The notes beneath the pieces were generated by a model, which was given only the letters and a program-made list of their open reading frames with translations, ran no database searches and had not been told where the DNA came from. Shown here piece by piece: positions 25,350 to 36,383 of a DNA stretch of 64,000 nucleotides. Location of the stretch: assembly GCA_022385805.1 (NCBI GenBank), contig MU277714.1, positions 191,663-255,662 of the forward strand. Direction: 5' to 3'. Each line of letters begins with the position of its first letter. Positions within the stretch are counted from its first letter, which is position 1. Origin of the DNA: Pilatotrama ljubarskyi (lineage: Eukaryota > Basidiomycota > Agaricomycetes > Polyporales > Polyporaceae). Both the position numbers and the translations under genes were made by a program.

Positions 25350-26894
25350 TCCGCGGTGTACCCTCCAGCGCTGAGACGCTGGGGGATCCCTGGCGTGGCT
25401 TATTTTGGGGCTGACGGGAGTGGGGCACGGTAGGGTGGTGGGCAGCGGACAAACCGGGACGTTTCCTTTTATCTTGCCTTCGGCTCCGACTCTTGCATTT
25501 CTTGCGGCGTTTGCACGCGTGTTCATATCCTTCTCCCTGGTTTCTTCCGAGTTTTCAGCATCGCACTCCTCTTTATTATCTCCATCTTGCCCGACTCCTT
25601 ACCCCTCTTCCTCCTCTTCCCTCTCCCATCACCCTCCCCCTTCGGCGTTCGTGCGGTACCCCCTTCCGCTGAATCTCGCGTACGCAGTGTCCCTCCTCTT
25701 TTCGACTCTATTTGTAGGATGAGGTATAATTGACGCGATGTACATATATGCTGCTCCTCTTTTCGTCGTTCGCATAGTCGTTGAGCTCTTGTTTTGCAAT
25801 ATCCACAACCCCCTATGGCGTATGCATGTAGATGCAATCCAATACATCATTCATACCACATTTCTTCCTCCGCCAACGATTCAGTCAAGTCACGTCCCGC
25901 CTCATCTCGTATCAGCCATGAGTCGGGCGCGCCTGTGCTGGCGTACTGGCGCTGCGCGCACATCAGGCATGCCGCGCACACGAACCACTCAGTCTGCCAG
26001 TGCAATGCGATACTTTTACCTGCGCTTACCACGAGCATCACGAAGAGTCGTCGCGCATCCCGTCCCACGTAGAGGAGCGTGCGCAGGGAAAGCTGTCCTC
26101 GCGAAACGAAACGTCGGATCCTCGGGCACTGCACTCAGTGCACTGCGGCTGCGGCTGCGGATTCTCCCACCCTCCTGCCCTCGTTGCGGAACGCGCGACC
26201 GTGTGTCCATGTCGACGGCGGAATCCGGTGGCTGCGGCCGTGGAGAAGCTAGGGATACGAAGCAGCCTTCGAGCAGGTCCAGCCTTCCAGGCGATGATGA
26301 GGGCAGGGTTATATATTTTGGGCGGGTGGTGTGGGTGGCTTCTGTCGGGACGGGATGGGTCAGCGAGCGTCCTTGGGTCGTCGGAGGAACACCGGAGTTC
26401 ATTGAGAAGACCCGCACGGGTCGGACGACCGGGATGAGCGGTCGCAAAGGCGGACGAGTGCATGCATGCGCTGCATGGCATGCGGTGAACGACGGCTCAA
26501 ACGACGCGCTCGCGCATGGCCAGACGGAGGAGGACAAGGCGCAGGGACCTGCACGAGCGAGCATCTCCGGTCCGGAGCGGCCGGACGAGGCATGAGGTGA
26601 CGATTGTCATGGGCGCTTGTGTGGGCGTGGTCTTCTCCACCAGCGAGGCTCTCCGCCTCACTCATCGTCTCGTCTCTTCTCTCTTCTCCCTCATCCGTGT
26701 ACATATACCCTCCTCGCCCTCTCCGGCTTTCTTTTCCCTCTGCCGTCTATTTTGCTGCGTCGATCTGCCACGACCCTGCACACGACCCAGGCTGCGCCTC
26801 GGTTTCGCTCCCTCTAATCCGACACGACGCCTGCACCCTCGTCCTCTCTTCAGTCGACCACCGGCACCACTCTCCACCCTCGGACACACGCAAG
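25350..26894. other. Intergenic, about 1.5 kb, GC-rich, upstream of GH16 glucanase A
   Basis: Holds the VAC8 3' flank (pyrimidine-rich to about 25720) and the long promoter of GH16 gene A. Open frames of 140-285 codons occur on both strands at 25738-26600, but they overlap one another, are Arg/Ser-biased as expected from GC-rich noncoding DNA, and match no family. A CT-rich tract at 26665-26730 lies about 200 bp before the GH16 start. Confidence 0.5.
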
Positions 26895-28654
26895 ATGTAC
26901 TTGCACGTCCCTCTTCTGCTCTACCTGCTCGCCAATGCAGCCCCAGGCGACGCCGCACTCTTCTCGCGCAGCTCCGAGTCCCTCTCAGCCGCTGCGCGGC
27001 ATGTCCGCCGTCACGTAATCAAGCGGAGCGCAGGCCTCGATATCCGCCTCGCATACACAGGTATGCGCCTCCAGCAGCAGCAACAGCCGCAGGTGCTCTT
27101 CCAGTCGTCCAAGATGTACTGCGTGAACAACCCCGGCTCCGGCGGCCTCGGCATTGTGGCGAATGCGACGAGTGCGTCTGATGCGCCTGGTCCGACGGAT
27201 GACGGTAGCTCATCGTCTTCTCCCGATGCTGCCTCTGCGGATGGCCCATCCTCGCCGATGACCACTTCTGTGAACACTCCGCCAGGCTCGCCGACGAGTC
27301 CGGCAACTGCCTCGCCCAGCGCCACATCTGGAGGGTCCTCAAGTAGCGCTCCCTCCTCACCTTGGAAAGTGGCCCAGAGCTACGTACGTTGCACTGGTAT
27401 GCGTAAACGTGTTTCTTATCTTAACTGATACTTTCCGTGCAGCAAGGGAGCTCGTTCTTTGACGGCTGGGTTTTCCAGAACAGTATAGACGACACGACAC
27501 ACGGATATGCGCAGTATATCGACCGCAATTCTGCCGTGAGTATAGCGTACCTGAGCATTCAATGCTGGAGAGATCGCGCTGATACCGATATGCAGCAATC
27601 CGCGAACCTCATCGACATCAACGATGCAGGCAATGCCATCATGCGAGTAGAGACGACGCCGGTGGTACAGGGCTACCGGAAGAGCATACGCATAACCACC
27701 GAGTACAGCTACACTGGCGGACTCATCGTGCTGGATGCCGTACACATGCCGACCGGTTGCGGCACATGGCCAGCATTCTGGAGCAACGGTACGTCCTCAC
27801 CACATATACACCGATGGGCGTTTGGTTGACCCTAGTGGCGCAGGTCCCAACTGGCCCGCGGGCGGAGAGATCGACATGGTTGAAGGTGTCAACGAGTACA
27901 CGAACAACCAGGTCACGCTTCACACGAACTCCGGCTGCTCGCTGTCTTCTTCCGATCCGAACGCGCTGAGTATCGCCGGTACGCTCGTCGGGACGACGAA
28001 CTGCGCCGCCGCGGAGACCGGAAATGCGGGATGCGGCATTCGCGGCAACGACGCAAACTCGTATGGTGCCGCGTTCAACAAGATCGGTGGCGGTGTCTAC
28101 GCCAGTAAGTCCTCTAGCCGGCTTCCCTCCCAGCGGACACGATATTGACTGCGCTTGTGTTCTTACAGCGTTATGGGACGAGGACGGCATCAAGACGTGG
28201 TTCTTCCCCCGGAGCTCCATCCCGTCCGACCTCTCTTCTGGCGCGCCGCAGCCGACAACTTGGGGCACGCCCATGGCGTCCTTCCCCGCCTCGTCATGCG
28301 ACCCGTTCAAGTACTTCTACCAGCACACCGCCATCTTCGACACCACGTTGTGGTACGTATCATGCTGTCATGTTGATGCACATGACCCGCGTGCTGACTG
28401 AGACTCTCGCGCACGTTTACAGTGGAGACTGGGCAGGGGGCGTGTGGGGCGCTGCGGGCGTGCCCGGGCAGAACCAGAGCTGCGCGGCGAGCACCGGTGT
28501 GGCGTCGTGCCAGGACTATGTGCTTAACAACGGCGCGTCTTTCACCGAGGCTTGTGAGTACCTACTTTTTCTCTCCTGATCGCATCATGGACTCAACATG
28601 CGTCTTGCAGACTGGGAGGTCAAGAGCGTCAAGATCTACCAGAAGAGCTCGTAA
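26895..28654 (+). CDS. Secreted GH16 beta-1,3(4)-glucanase, copy A
   Basis: Endo-beta-glucanase acting on laminarin-like or wall glucans outside the cell. A hydrophobic signal peptide (MYLHVPLLLYLLANAAPGDA) is followed by a basic stretch ending in VIKR, a Kex2-like processing site, and by a Ser/Pro/Thr-rich linker (about 27180-27360). The GH16 domain contains DGWVFQNS, VHMPTGCGTWPAFWSNG, and the catalytic motif GGEIDMVEGVN (27865-27900) whose two Glu residues are nucleophile and acid/base. It continues with NNQVTLHTNSGCS, FFPRSSIPSDL and GDWAGGVWG, ending in VKSVKIYQKSS with TAA at 28652-28654. At least six short introns are present. A paralogue with the same architecture lies inverted at 33940-35593. 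The closest characterised type I can name is Phanerochaete Lam16A. Confidence 0.92.
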
Positions 28655-28928
28655 CGCCTTTCCCTTTGCAGGCGCGCCTCTGCTGCTCGCTTCGTTGAAC
28701 AATGCAACGCGAGCGCGCTACTGCTCGCCCTCCTCCCCTTCTTAGATACATAACCTTCGCATGGTCTTGGCGATGGCACCCACGTCAGGTCGTCGATCGT
28801 CGATCGTGCGGAACCGAGCGAGACAGGGGCGGTGGGCGCCTTTGTGCTACATCTCCAGAGGCACCACGAAGTCCCAATAATTGCGACTGATCAAACCCCC
28901 GCATGCATGCACACTCAAAATCGTACAA

Positions 28929-29376
28929 ATGTACCCATTAGAGACGACGCAAGGCCGGGCCCACGTCTCTCGTTCACCCTGGACCGCCGATGCTGTTTAT
29001 GACCTTTACGATGCGTTTCCTGAACATACGGTACCACACTATCAGACGGAGACTCTAGCGGAATGGCTAGAAGGGAGGGGCCGTCGTGACACCGACATTG
29101 CAACGATAGGCACGTATATAGAGGTCGTGGATAGTTGGGCGTCGGCCGTGTTGTATGTTATGTACTTAGTTGTATCATACTTGCTCTTTCTGTGCGCTTT
29201 CTTTCCCTTCGCTTCTGTAATCCATATAGATACGCCTCAGGCGCTCCGAGCAATGAGTTGCCTCGCTTCGGCGTGCCCTGTATGCCTCGCTATTGTACGG
29301 CGAAGCGGAGGATAGGTACATCTTCAATGCCTGTCGGCTTGGCGAGGATGGAGAGCTTCCGCGAAGTGGTGCCTAA
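28929..29376 (+). CDS. Hypothetical small protein, splicing uncertain
   Basis: An ATG at 28929 opens a protein-like frame (MYPLETTQGRAHVSRSPW, later YDLYDAFPEHTVPHYQTE and IATIGTYIEVVD). A second protein-like stretch in another frame, ASLLYGEAEDRYIFNACR, ends at a TAA at 29374-29376. They can be joined through an intron ending at the AG near 29256, but the matching donor is weak (A|GTTGGG near 29125). An alternative intron, GTATGT near 29152 to CATATAG near 29229, gives a different C-terminus with a stop at 29390-29392. No domain is recognised. It could be a real basidiomycete orphan or a decayed gene. Confidence 0.35.
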
Positions 29377-29479
29377 GGGTGGGCGTCTGTGAGGAGTCTG
29401 TTTACGCTCAAAGACGCCGGTTTGATTGCCGGGTCCCGATGTTGGTTTGGCGGGGACGCGTCTGGACGCGTCTCTGCGC

Positions 29480-29487
29480 CGTGCCAC
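29480..29487 (+). repeat. Left target-site duplication CGTGCCAC
   Basis: Perfect 8-bp copy of the sequence at 29873-29880, immediately outside the left terminal inverted repeat. Confidence 0.8.
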
Positions 29488-29872
29488 AGGACCCATGACA
29501 ATGGTAGAGGAACCTTCAGGCCATGGCCGGACAAAATTCGGCCGTCCGGACCCCCCAACCCTCTGCGAATCCGGACAAAAGTAGGCCAAGTCGGGCACCA
29601 ACCTTGTACGATTTGCCGGACAAAATCGTCTGAGAGCGGGCGGAAGGGCTGGGGGCCAGTACAGGCGCCCGGGGCGGGAGCCCTAAGCGCCCATTTTGGC
29701 CGGAAGCGCCCGGGGCCTCTGCGCGAAACCGGACATTTTGGCCAGTAAAGTGCCATCCAAGCCTCCGCGCGTCCGGACATTTTTGGCCGAAAATGACCAG
29801 TTTTTGTCCGGACATTTTGGCCAAAAATCGGGGTTTGGGGATGAGGGTTCGCCTATCATTGTCATGGGTCCT
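29488..29872. mobile_element. MITE-like element with 27-bp TIRs and 8-bp TSD
   Basis: The ends are AGGACCCATGACAATG (29488-29503) and, as reverse complement, the same 16 bases at 29857-29872. The inverted repeat extends to 27 bp with three mismatches. The 385-bp body has no credible gene. It is filled with variants of CCGGACAwTTTkGGCC (near 29527, 29571, 29616, 29729, 29772 and 29806), some of them palindromic, plus GCCCGGGGC repeats. Perfect 8-bp duplications CGTGCCAC flank it (29480-29487 and 29873-29880). An 8-bp duplication suits a non-autonomous hAT-type element, or less likely a Mutator-type one. Open frames through it are by-products of its composition. Confidence 0.85.
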
Positions 29873-29880
29873 CGTGCCAC
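29873..29880 (+). repeat. Right target-site duplication CGTGCCAC
   Basis: Perfect 8-bp copy of 29480-29487, immediately outside the right terminal inverted repeat. Confidence 0.8.
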
Positions 29881-29978
29881 TGCCACTGCCTACTACCTCA
29901 GGTGTGCTTGAGTCGAGCGACGGACAGACTACCGCTCTTCCGACATCGCTATATTTCTGAAGTCGTGTATCCGTGCCA

Positions 29979-32529
29979 ATGGACACTGAGGCGAACACTC
30001 CTTTCAAGCCCAGGAGCGAGGGCGTAACCTCGGACGCAGCAGCTCGGGAGGGCGTGGCCCCTTCTAGCGCGTCCCAAGGCGTCCATGCCGTGGGAAGCCC
30101 GGCAAAATCAAAGGACAAGACCAATCCCAGGCGTCTCCCACCTCTTCCCGCGAGGAAGGACGACGAAGCCATGGTCGTTTCGGACAGCGAGGAAGAGCGG
30201 CAGCGGTAGGCTTTCGTACTTCTCTGCATTGCGGCTTTCACTGAGAGCTGATATTTACGCTACTCGCATACGTAACATCGTGTGTACTATAGGTGCGTGA
30301 AGGCAAGACGTGCGGTGCTTGCGAACGTGAACGTGAACGAGCTCCCGGTGATAGAGATATCTTCGGACGAAGAGGACTCGTCCAGGTGAGTGTAGGAATT
30401 CCCGGGGTCCCTCCCCTCTCGAGATGATACTGATATGCTTGTACAGTGCGTCGTTCGTCGCTCAAAAGGGCGCTTCTCAGACGGGGGTGGACACCCTCGG
30501 TCACGAAGACCGTTCAGCCAAAGATGATACTCATAGGTAAGTGCGCTCCGGCACCTGCCCGCGCCCTCGATCATCCTGACTACTGAACAGTGATGAGGAT
30601 GGAGACTCCACTCTGTTCACACCTGCGCGCAGGCCCAAGCCATGTCAGACACCCCGTGCACGACGCGTCGTCGTGAGCTCTGACTCAGAAGACGAGGGGC
30701 GCGGCAAACCCGCCGGCGGGGATGCAGCTCCGAAGACTGCTGCTCCCGCTCGCCGCCTTCCGCCGGACGACGATATCATCGACCTCACGATATCGTCTCC
30801 CGAGTCCGAGGGACAAGTCTCACGAAAGGCCGGTCCGTCAGTCATTCCCGCGCGCCGGAAGGATGATAGCACCAAGGGCAAGACCACCGAGCGGTCCGCC
30901 GCCGAGGAAGCTGAAAATACGATCCCGCTGTTCGTGGACGACAGCGACGATGACGTGATACCCGACGACCCCTTTGCTGAAGATGAAGGGTCGATCCTTG
31001 TTCTGTACGTTCTCTGTCACGTATGCGCGAGACCTCGCTGAGACGCAGCCGCGTCACAGCAACGAACCACGCAGTGCGCGGAAGCCTGCCCGCCGGATAC
31101 CCTTGCCCGCCCGCAAAGCGGCGGCGAGTCCATTCACGCTTCTTCGGCACTCCCACACTTTGGAGGACCTATCGCACGAGTCTGGAGACGAAGCCGACCT
31201 CGACCCCGTCAAGCCCAGATGTCGTACCAGTACGACCTTCGTCTCCAATGCGCGGTCCGCGGTATCAACCCCTGCACCGGCCAAGGCCAAGGCACCGCGA
31301 ATGACGAAGAAGATGCTGATGCAAGCTGAGCTTGAGCGCCGCAGGGCATATGCCAGCGACTTCTTCAAGGAGCTGAACGAGACAGTGTTCGGAGGCGGGA
31401 TCCCCGAGAACACGGAGCTGGTTTGGAGCAAGCGGTTGTTGACGACTGCGGGCAGGGCGCACTGGAGAAAGTACGTCACTCCGTTCAGGCACTACGAGTC
31501 CTAACATGCAACTGTAGCTCATCACCCGTTGCAGAGACCGTCATGGAACACACATTACTTCTATCCAGCTGGCGGAGAAAGTGCTGGACTGCGAAGGTTG
31601 GCATTTCTCTAGAATACGCCCGCGAGAACAGTCTTCCTGACAAGTCCTCAGAACGTATCAGGAACACGCTATCGCACGAGATGTGTCACCTCGCCTGCTG
31701 GATTATCAGCGACGCTCCTGATGAGCAACATGGATCTCTGTTCAAGGGCTGGTGCGTCAGAACACTTCTCTGTCCTTGTGTAGTCCGGGTAGAATGCATT
31801 CGCTTGCCAGGGCCCAGAAGGTGATGCGGAAGCGAGCAGACGTTGAGGTGACGGTGAGTCTCCTGTTGTGGGTACGGATGTTGAGTCCCGACTGAGCTCA
31901 TTCGTCGCAGACAAAGCACGACTATGAGATCAAGCACAAGTACCAGTGGAGTGCGTGCACATCATCCTTTTGACATGAGGGCCCTCTGCTGACAACCAAT
32001 AATAGAATGCGAGGACTGCGAGAAAATGTGAGCTCTCTTGTCTGTCTTTCATCAATATGGCTGAGCCATGCTTGGGAAGTTATGGTCGGCACTCCAAGTC
32101 GATCAATCCTGAGGAGCATGGTCAGTATGCACTTTGACGCATGGTGATAGGTCACTCTTGCTCAACGTTCTTGTGCAATTCCGCAGTTTGCGGAGGCTGC
32201 AAAGGCCGCCTGGTACCGCAATTCCAGTCCAGGCGGGCACCTAGGACACCGAAGCCCAAAGCAGACAGCCAGAACGCCGCCGTCCGCGGCCGGGGTAAGT
32301 TCTGCAACGTCCTTCGCGTCCGTCTCAGTTGTGCAGAAAGTCTGTTCCAGACTCTCCGCTTGTCATGCCGGGAGCGTTCCCCGCCTCCCCTGCCGTCGCC
32401 GTCAAGTCCAAGGATCCCATACCCGAGACTCGCGTTACCAGCAAGCTGTCGGATGACGAGGACTCCGACATCGAGATCTTGGCGCACACCTTCAAACAGG
32501 TACAGATCGTGGAGGTGACCGGGATTTAG
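29979..32529 (+). CDS. GCNA/SprT-type zinc metalloprotease with acidic disordered N-terminus
   Basis: Likely nuclear protease acting on DNA-protein crosslinks, by analogy with GCNA and Spartan. The N-terminal half is acidic and disordered, with hydrophobic-acidic motifs resembling SUMO-interacting motifs: LPVIEISSDEED (about 30335-30375), DDDIIDLTISSPESE (about 30765-30810) and, at the C-terminus, DSDIEIL near 32467-32485. The SprT domain starts near ASDFFKELNETVFGG (31351 on) and, after splicing, reads SIQLAEKVLDCEERIRN followed by the zinc site LSHEMCHLACW (HExxH, about 31670-31700) and HGSLFKGW. A zinc ribbon follows: CEDCEK, then HVCGGCKGRLVPQF over several tiny exons. Introns are frequent. 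The start is the first ATG; the stop TAG is at 32527-32529. The order, acidic IDR then SprT then ribbon, fits GCNA better than Spartan. Confidence 0.82.
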
Positions 32530-33126
32530 AGGAAACGGAACAAGGATATGTGGTACGCTGAGGTTAGCTTTCGGGATGAGGCCTGGTCCATGAGATAGCT
32601 AGGCAACAGTTGAGGATGGGTGTAAAACATTGGAATGACTGTACGGTGGGCGGGATTCCTACTTCTTGGCACAGTAGATTACTTGTACGATTGCTCCATG
32701 TATGGACCTCTAGTAATATCTTGAACATACTCCGTTGGATCTTACTCGTGTATTCAGATGCCTTGGGAAGGACTTCCCGCCTTGCTCGAGTGGGCGACGA
32801 CCCACGGGAGGCGACGAGTACCATACGAGCGAGTCGGAGGCGATCATCTTCAACTCGAAGTGCTAAGCGCCCAACTACCAATGCGGGAGGCGCTGCAGCC
32901 ACAGCGTTTACAGCGGAGCCCGAAATTCCTCTAAACCTTAATTCTCACTGCCACTGTACAGGACAACATAAATTATCGCGCGCACAACGACACCGACGGC
33001 AAGGCCTCCGCTCATCCTCCGGACAAGGCAAGCCACCCTCTTTGCGTGCGCACGGCGTCGAAATTGACCTGGACGGTGCTTTTGGCTTGACTCCTGCAGT
33101 TCCTACTCTCCTCAAGACCGTACAAA
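32530..33126. other. Intergenic: promoter of RPS29
   Basis: 3' flank of the GCNA-like gene and promoter/leader of the ribosomal protein gene. A 5'-UTR intron is possible but could not be fixed. No other gene or RNA is recognised. Confidence 0.5.
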
Positions 33127-33465
33127 ATGACCCACGACGCCGTTTGGTTCTCTCGTCCTCGCAAGTACGGCAAGGGCAGCCGTCAGTGGTGAGTAGCCCT
33201 CTCATCCGCCGCTTCGCGCCTTCTACTTGTCAGGATAGCGGCGGCGGTGAATTTTGGGAGAAGGATTTGCGAGCTAACGGCTGGACCGCACAGCCGTCTC
33301 TGCGCGCACCAGGCTGGTCTCATCCGCAAGTACGGCCTTGACCTCTGCCGTCAGTGCTTCCGTGAGAAGGCCGCCTCCATCGGTTTCCAGAAGGTGCGTC
33401 TCCGTCTCCTCTTTGCATACGACCTGAATACTGACGGGTGTGGTTCGCTGCGTCAGACCCGGTGA
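33127..33465 (+). CDS. RPS29: 40S ribosomal protein S29 (uS14)
   Basis: Zinc-binding protein of the small ribosomal subunit. Three exons (33127-33188, 33294-33393, 33457-33465) give 56 residues, the family's usual length. The protein begins [20 protein letters not shown], has the first pair CRLC formed across intron 1, then [10 protein letters not shown] and the second pair CRQC in [16 protein letters not shown], and ends TR. The four cysteines are the zinc ligands. The last exon holds only two codons plus the stop. It is convergent with GH16 copy B downstream. Confidence 0.96.
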
Positions 33466-33939
33466 GAGCGCCTTGTAGCGTCTCAGCCTCCTCCTGCGAT
33501 CGCTCTCGGTTTTCTTCTCTCGCTTTCTCTCTGCACCATCCTGCACGGCAGCAGCACACCATAAAACGGGCCCCTCATGTATGCAGTAGTATGCCATGCT
33601 CAACACGACTCTCCGCACATGGGCTTCACCGGCCGTCGCTTGGGATGATAGACCGTGCGCGTGCGGCTTCCGGTGCAGAACGCCAGCAACATGCTCCATA
33701 TGTGACTGCTGTCTCAAGCACCGGCCCCTGCTCTTGTTTCACCTCCAAAACCGGCTGGCGCAGACGATACTTCCTGGTTATGATCTTGCAGTGTCTAAGT
33801 AAAAGGTGTACATTGAGGTAATACATCCGAGGCCCCGTGAAATGTCGTTATATGTCGTTATCTATAACCTCCAGACCACTCGCCAAAAATTCCAGTCAAA
33901 GACCCCAAGAAGCGACGACGCGCAGCGTGCACGCTTGTT
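33466..33939. other. Intergenic between convergent RPS29 and GH16 copy B
   Basis: 474-bp tail-to-tail spacer. Small open frames occur but no motif, RNA or repeat was recognised. Confidence 0.5.
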
Positions 33940-35593
33940 CTACTGGTATATCTTCACATAGTTGATCTCCCAGTCTACGGACGAACATGCATGGTCAGCT
34001 TCGGCTCGACAGCGAGTACGGGATGAAATGCACGCACAGGCTTCGCTGAACGCCGACCCGTGGTTCTTCACAAAGTCCGCGCAGGTGGCGACACCCGTGC
34101 GCTGCGCGCAGCTCTGCTCCTGGCCGGCACCGCCGGCAGTGTTCCACACGTTGCCCGCCCAGTCACCGCTGCGTCAGTAAAGCCAGTTAGTTCCGATGGT
34201 CCGTCCCGCAAACAAACGTTTGGTCGTACCAGAGGGTGGTGTCGAAGATCGCAGAGTGCTCGCTGAAGAACTTCGACGGGTCGCAGTTGGTCGCGGGCCA
34301 GTGCGCCATGGGCGTGCCCCAACCGTCCGGCAGCGGAGCACCAGAGCTGATGTCGGAGGGGATCGAGTTGCGAGGGAAGAACCAGACCGAGATGCCGCTA
34401 TCGACCCATTGCACTGCAGCAGAACGCCACGTTAGCACTCCACAATCACGACGCACACAGCGAGCGGGCGGGACCCGGACACGTACTCGCATACACGCCT
34501 CCGCCGTTGTTATTGAACCCGACGCCGTACGTGTTGCTCTGCGTGGCGGTCATGCCGCACCCGGCGTTGCCCGTCTCCGCGGCGGCGCAATTCGTCCCGC
34601 CGACGACGTTGCCCGAGATCTTGAGCGCGGAGCTGCTCGAGGAGGGGATCGTGCAGCCGTGGCTGGTGTGGATCGTCGCCTGGTTGTCCGCGTTGTCGTT
34701 CACGCCCTCGACGATGTCGATCTCGCCGCCGGCGGGCCAGTTCGGGCCGTTGCTCCAGAACGCGGGCCACGTCCCGCACCCGGTCGGCATGTGCACGGCG
34801 TCGAGGAGGACGAGCGCGCCGGTGTACGTCGCCTGCGTCGTGATGCGGATTGACTTGCGGTTCCCTGACACCTGGCCCGTCGTCTCGACGCGCATGATGG
34901 CGTGCCCGTCCGAGTTGATCTCAATCAGGTTGGAGGAGTTCTGGACGTGAGGCGTGAGCGGAGGACTGGGTGCGTGTGAGGTCGCACTTACCGCAGTGTC
35001 CCGGTCAAGGAATTGGACGGTACCGTGCGTAGGGTCGTCGAAGTTCCAGAAGTCCCAACCATCGAAGAATGTCTCTCCTTGCTACAAGCCCGACATGTCA
35101 GTGGCTACGATATGTAGTAAAGCGAGGCGACGCATACGTATGACTTGAAGAGCTTCCATGGGGACGCTGGAGTGGATGATGACCCACTGCTGCCGCTACT
35201 GCTACTCGGAGCAGGGCTGGATGCTGTTGACGAGTGCTTAGCGGTTCCCGACGAACTCGCAGAGGCGGAACCGGAGGGAGACGAGCTGACTGAAGAGATA
35301 GATGTACCATTGCTGCTGTCGCCACTGGTTCCATTGGAGTTGGTCAGGCTGGTCCCGCTGACGCAGTAGACACGCTGCGGGTTGTTTGCGGCGAGCTCCT
35401 GCTCGAAGAGCATGCCTGAGAACGCACGTCGGAGGTCCTTCGCGAGTCCAGCGCTGCGCTTGGCAGCTCTCCGGTGGACACGGTTCGCCGCCCTGACGAG
35501 AGACTCTGAGCTCCGCGCGAGCAGGTTGGCATCGGAAGGGGCGGTGTTCGCGAGGAGAAAGACGAGGATCGGGATGTGGAGGTTGAGGCGCAT
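33940..35593 (-). CDS. Secreted GH16 beta-1,3(4)-glucanase, copy B
   Basis: Paralogue of the glucanase at 26895-28654, in the opposite orientation. It has a signal peptide (MRLNLHIPILVFLLANTAPSDA), a basic segment ending in AAKR (Kex2-like site at the same place as VIKR in copy A), then a Ser/Gly-rich linker. The GH16 domain carries VHMPTGCGTWPAFWSNG, catalytic GGEIDIVEGVN (about 34700-34735), FFPRNSIPSDI and GDWAGNVWN, ending DWEINYVKIYQ with the stop at 33940-33942. Introns fall at equivalent points in both copies, supporting origin by duplication. The linkers differ much more than the catalytic domains. Role and location as for copy A; whether substrates differ cannot be told from sequence. 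Confidence 0.92.
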
Positions 35594-35906
35594 CGTGGCG
35601 AGCGTCGGTGGGCCCTGACAGAGAGCGTCGGTGGTGGTCAGAGACGAGGAAAGAGAGAGGTAAGTTAGGACCCAGGCGCAGCCCGGGAAGAGGAAGGAGA
35701 AGATTGCGTGGAACGGAGTGGCCGGGAGAAGACGCGTGTGCGGAGAAAAGTGATAGGACAGGACACCGCCCGAGCCTCCGGCAGCTTATCTAGTTTTCGG
35801 GCTTGTTTTCGGGGCAGCAGAGAGGCTTTGGTGCGGCAGCGGGGTGGAGAAAATATGATATGTCTGGGCACAAAAGGAAGAGTCGGAGCCAATCGCCCAG
35901 TCCGGT
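35594..35906. other. Intergenic: promoter of GH16 copy B
   Basis: Upstream region of the glucanase. At 35867-35876 lies GGCACAAAAG, whose reverse complement is at 36405-36414, framing the inverted-repeat element described next. No gene is supported. Confidence 0.45.
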
Positions 35907-35909
35907 ACT

Positions 35910-36383
35910 GGGTGACTATCCGTAGGCCATTTGGATACAGTTTTGGAACGTCCAGATGCCAAACCCGAGTGTCTCGAATTTTCAGCGTGACATTTTCAAA
36001 CTCCGACCTTGTTTTCCAAAGTTCGGCTAAGGCAAGGAGCGCCCGTGGAGTCGTTCTAACCTCCAGATTCTGGAAGGGGGGGTCCCCCCCTCCCTCCAGA
36101 TTCCAGACGGCCTTTTCAGCCATTCCAAACCTCGCTTATGCTGCCTGCGCCGCCCGCCCGAGCTTTCCGGTGCCAAATTAAGTAGCAGTTACCCCATCTG
36201 TGATATCATACACCGTCCCGCCCTGAGCCACCCGGCCTCTCGAGTATATTCCAGATCTGTTGCTAAACTGGAACCACTCTAGGGTTACGGTCTGGAGGAT
36301 TTGGTTCGGGTCGCCCCTGTCACGCTATTTCAAAGTCCGACATGTGGAAGAACTGTGTCCAGATTTCCTACGGATAGTCACCC
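35910..36383. mobile_element. MITE-like element with 17-bp perfect TIR and possible 3-bp TSD
   Basis: GGGTGACTATCCGTAGG occurs at 35910-35926 and inverted at 36367-36383. Beyond it the two arms remain similar for about 30 more bases (both continue with TGGAxACAGTTxT) and share GCGTGACA further in. The trinucleotide ACT flanks both ends (35907-35909, 36384-36386), a possible target-site duplication as in PIF/Harbinger-type elements, though three bases is weak evidence. Inside, near 36062-36108, is a hairpin-prone segment of runs of G and C between two CTCCAGATT copies. No coding capacity is seen. It lies between the divergent promoters of GH16 copy B and the DNA glycosylase. Confidence 0.65.

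Noticed and set aside
25738..26600. Overlapping frames of 140-285 codons on both strands
   Set aside because: They overlap each other in GC-rich intergenic DNA, have no domain, no splice logic and unstable composition.
29516..30241. 241-codon minus-strand frame
   Set aside because: It runs through the TIR element and into the start of the GCNA-like gene on the other strand; the peptide merely translates the element's repeats.
26895..35593. Idea of a secondary-metabolite or wall-degradation gene cluster around the two glucanases
   Set aside because: The enclosed genes are a repair-type protease and a ribosomal protein; no backbone enzyme, transporter or regulator accompanies the glucanases.
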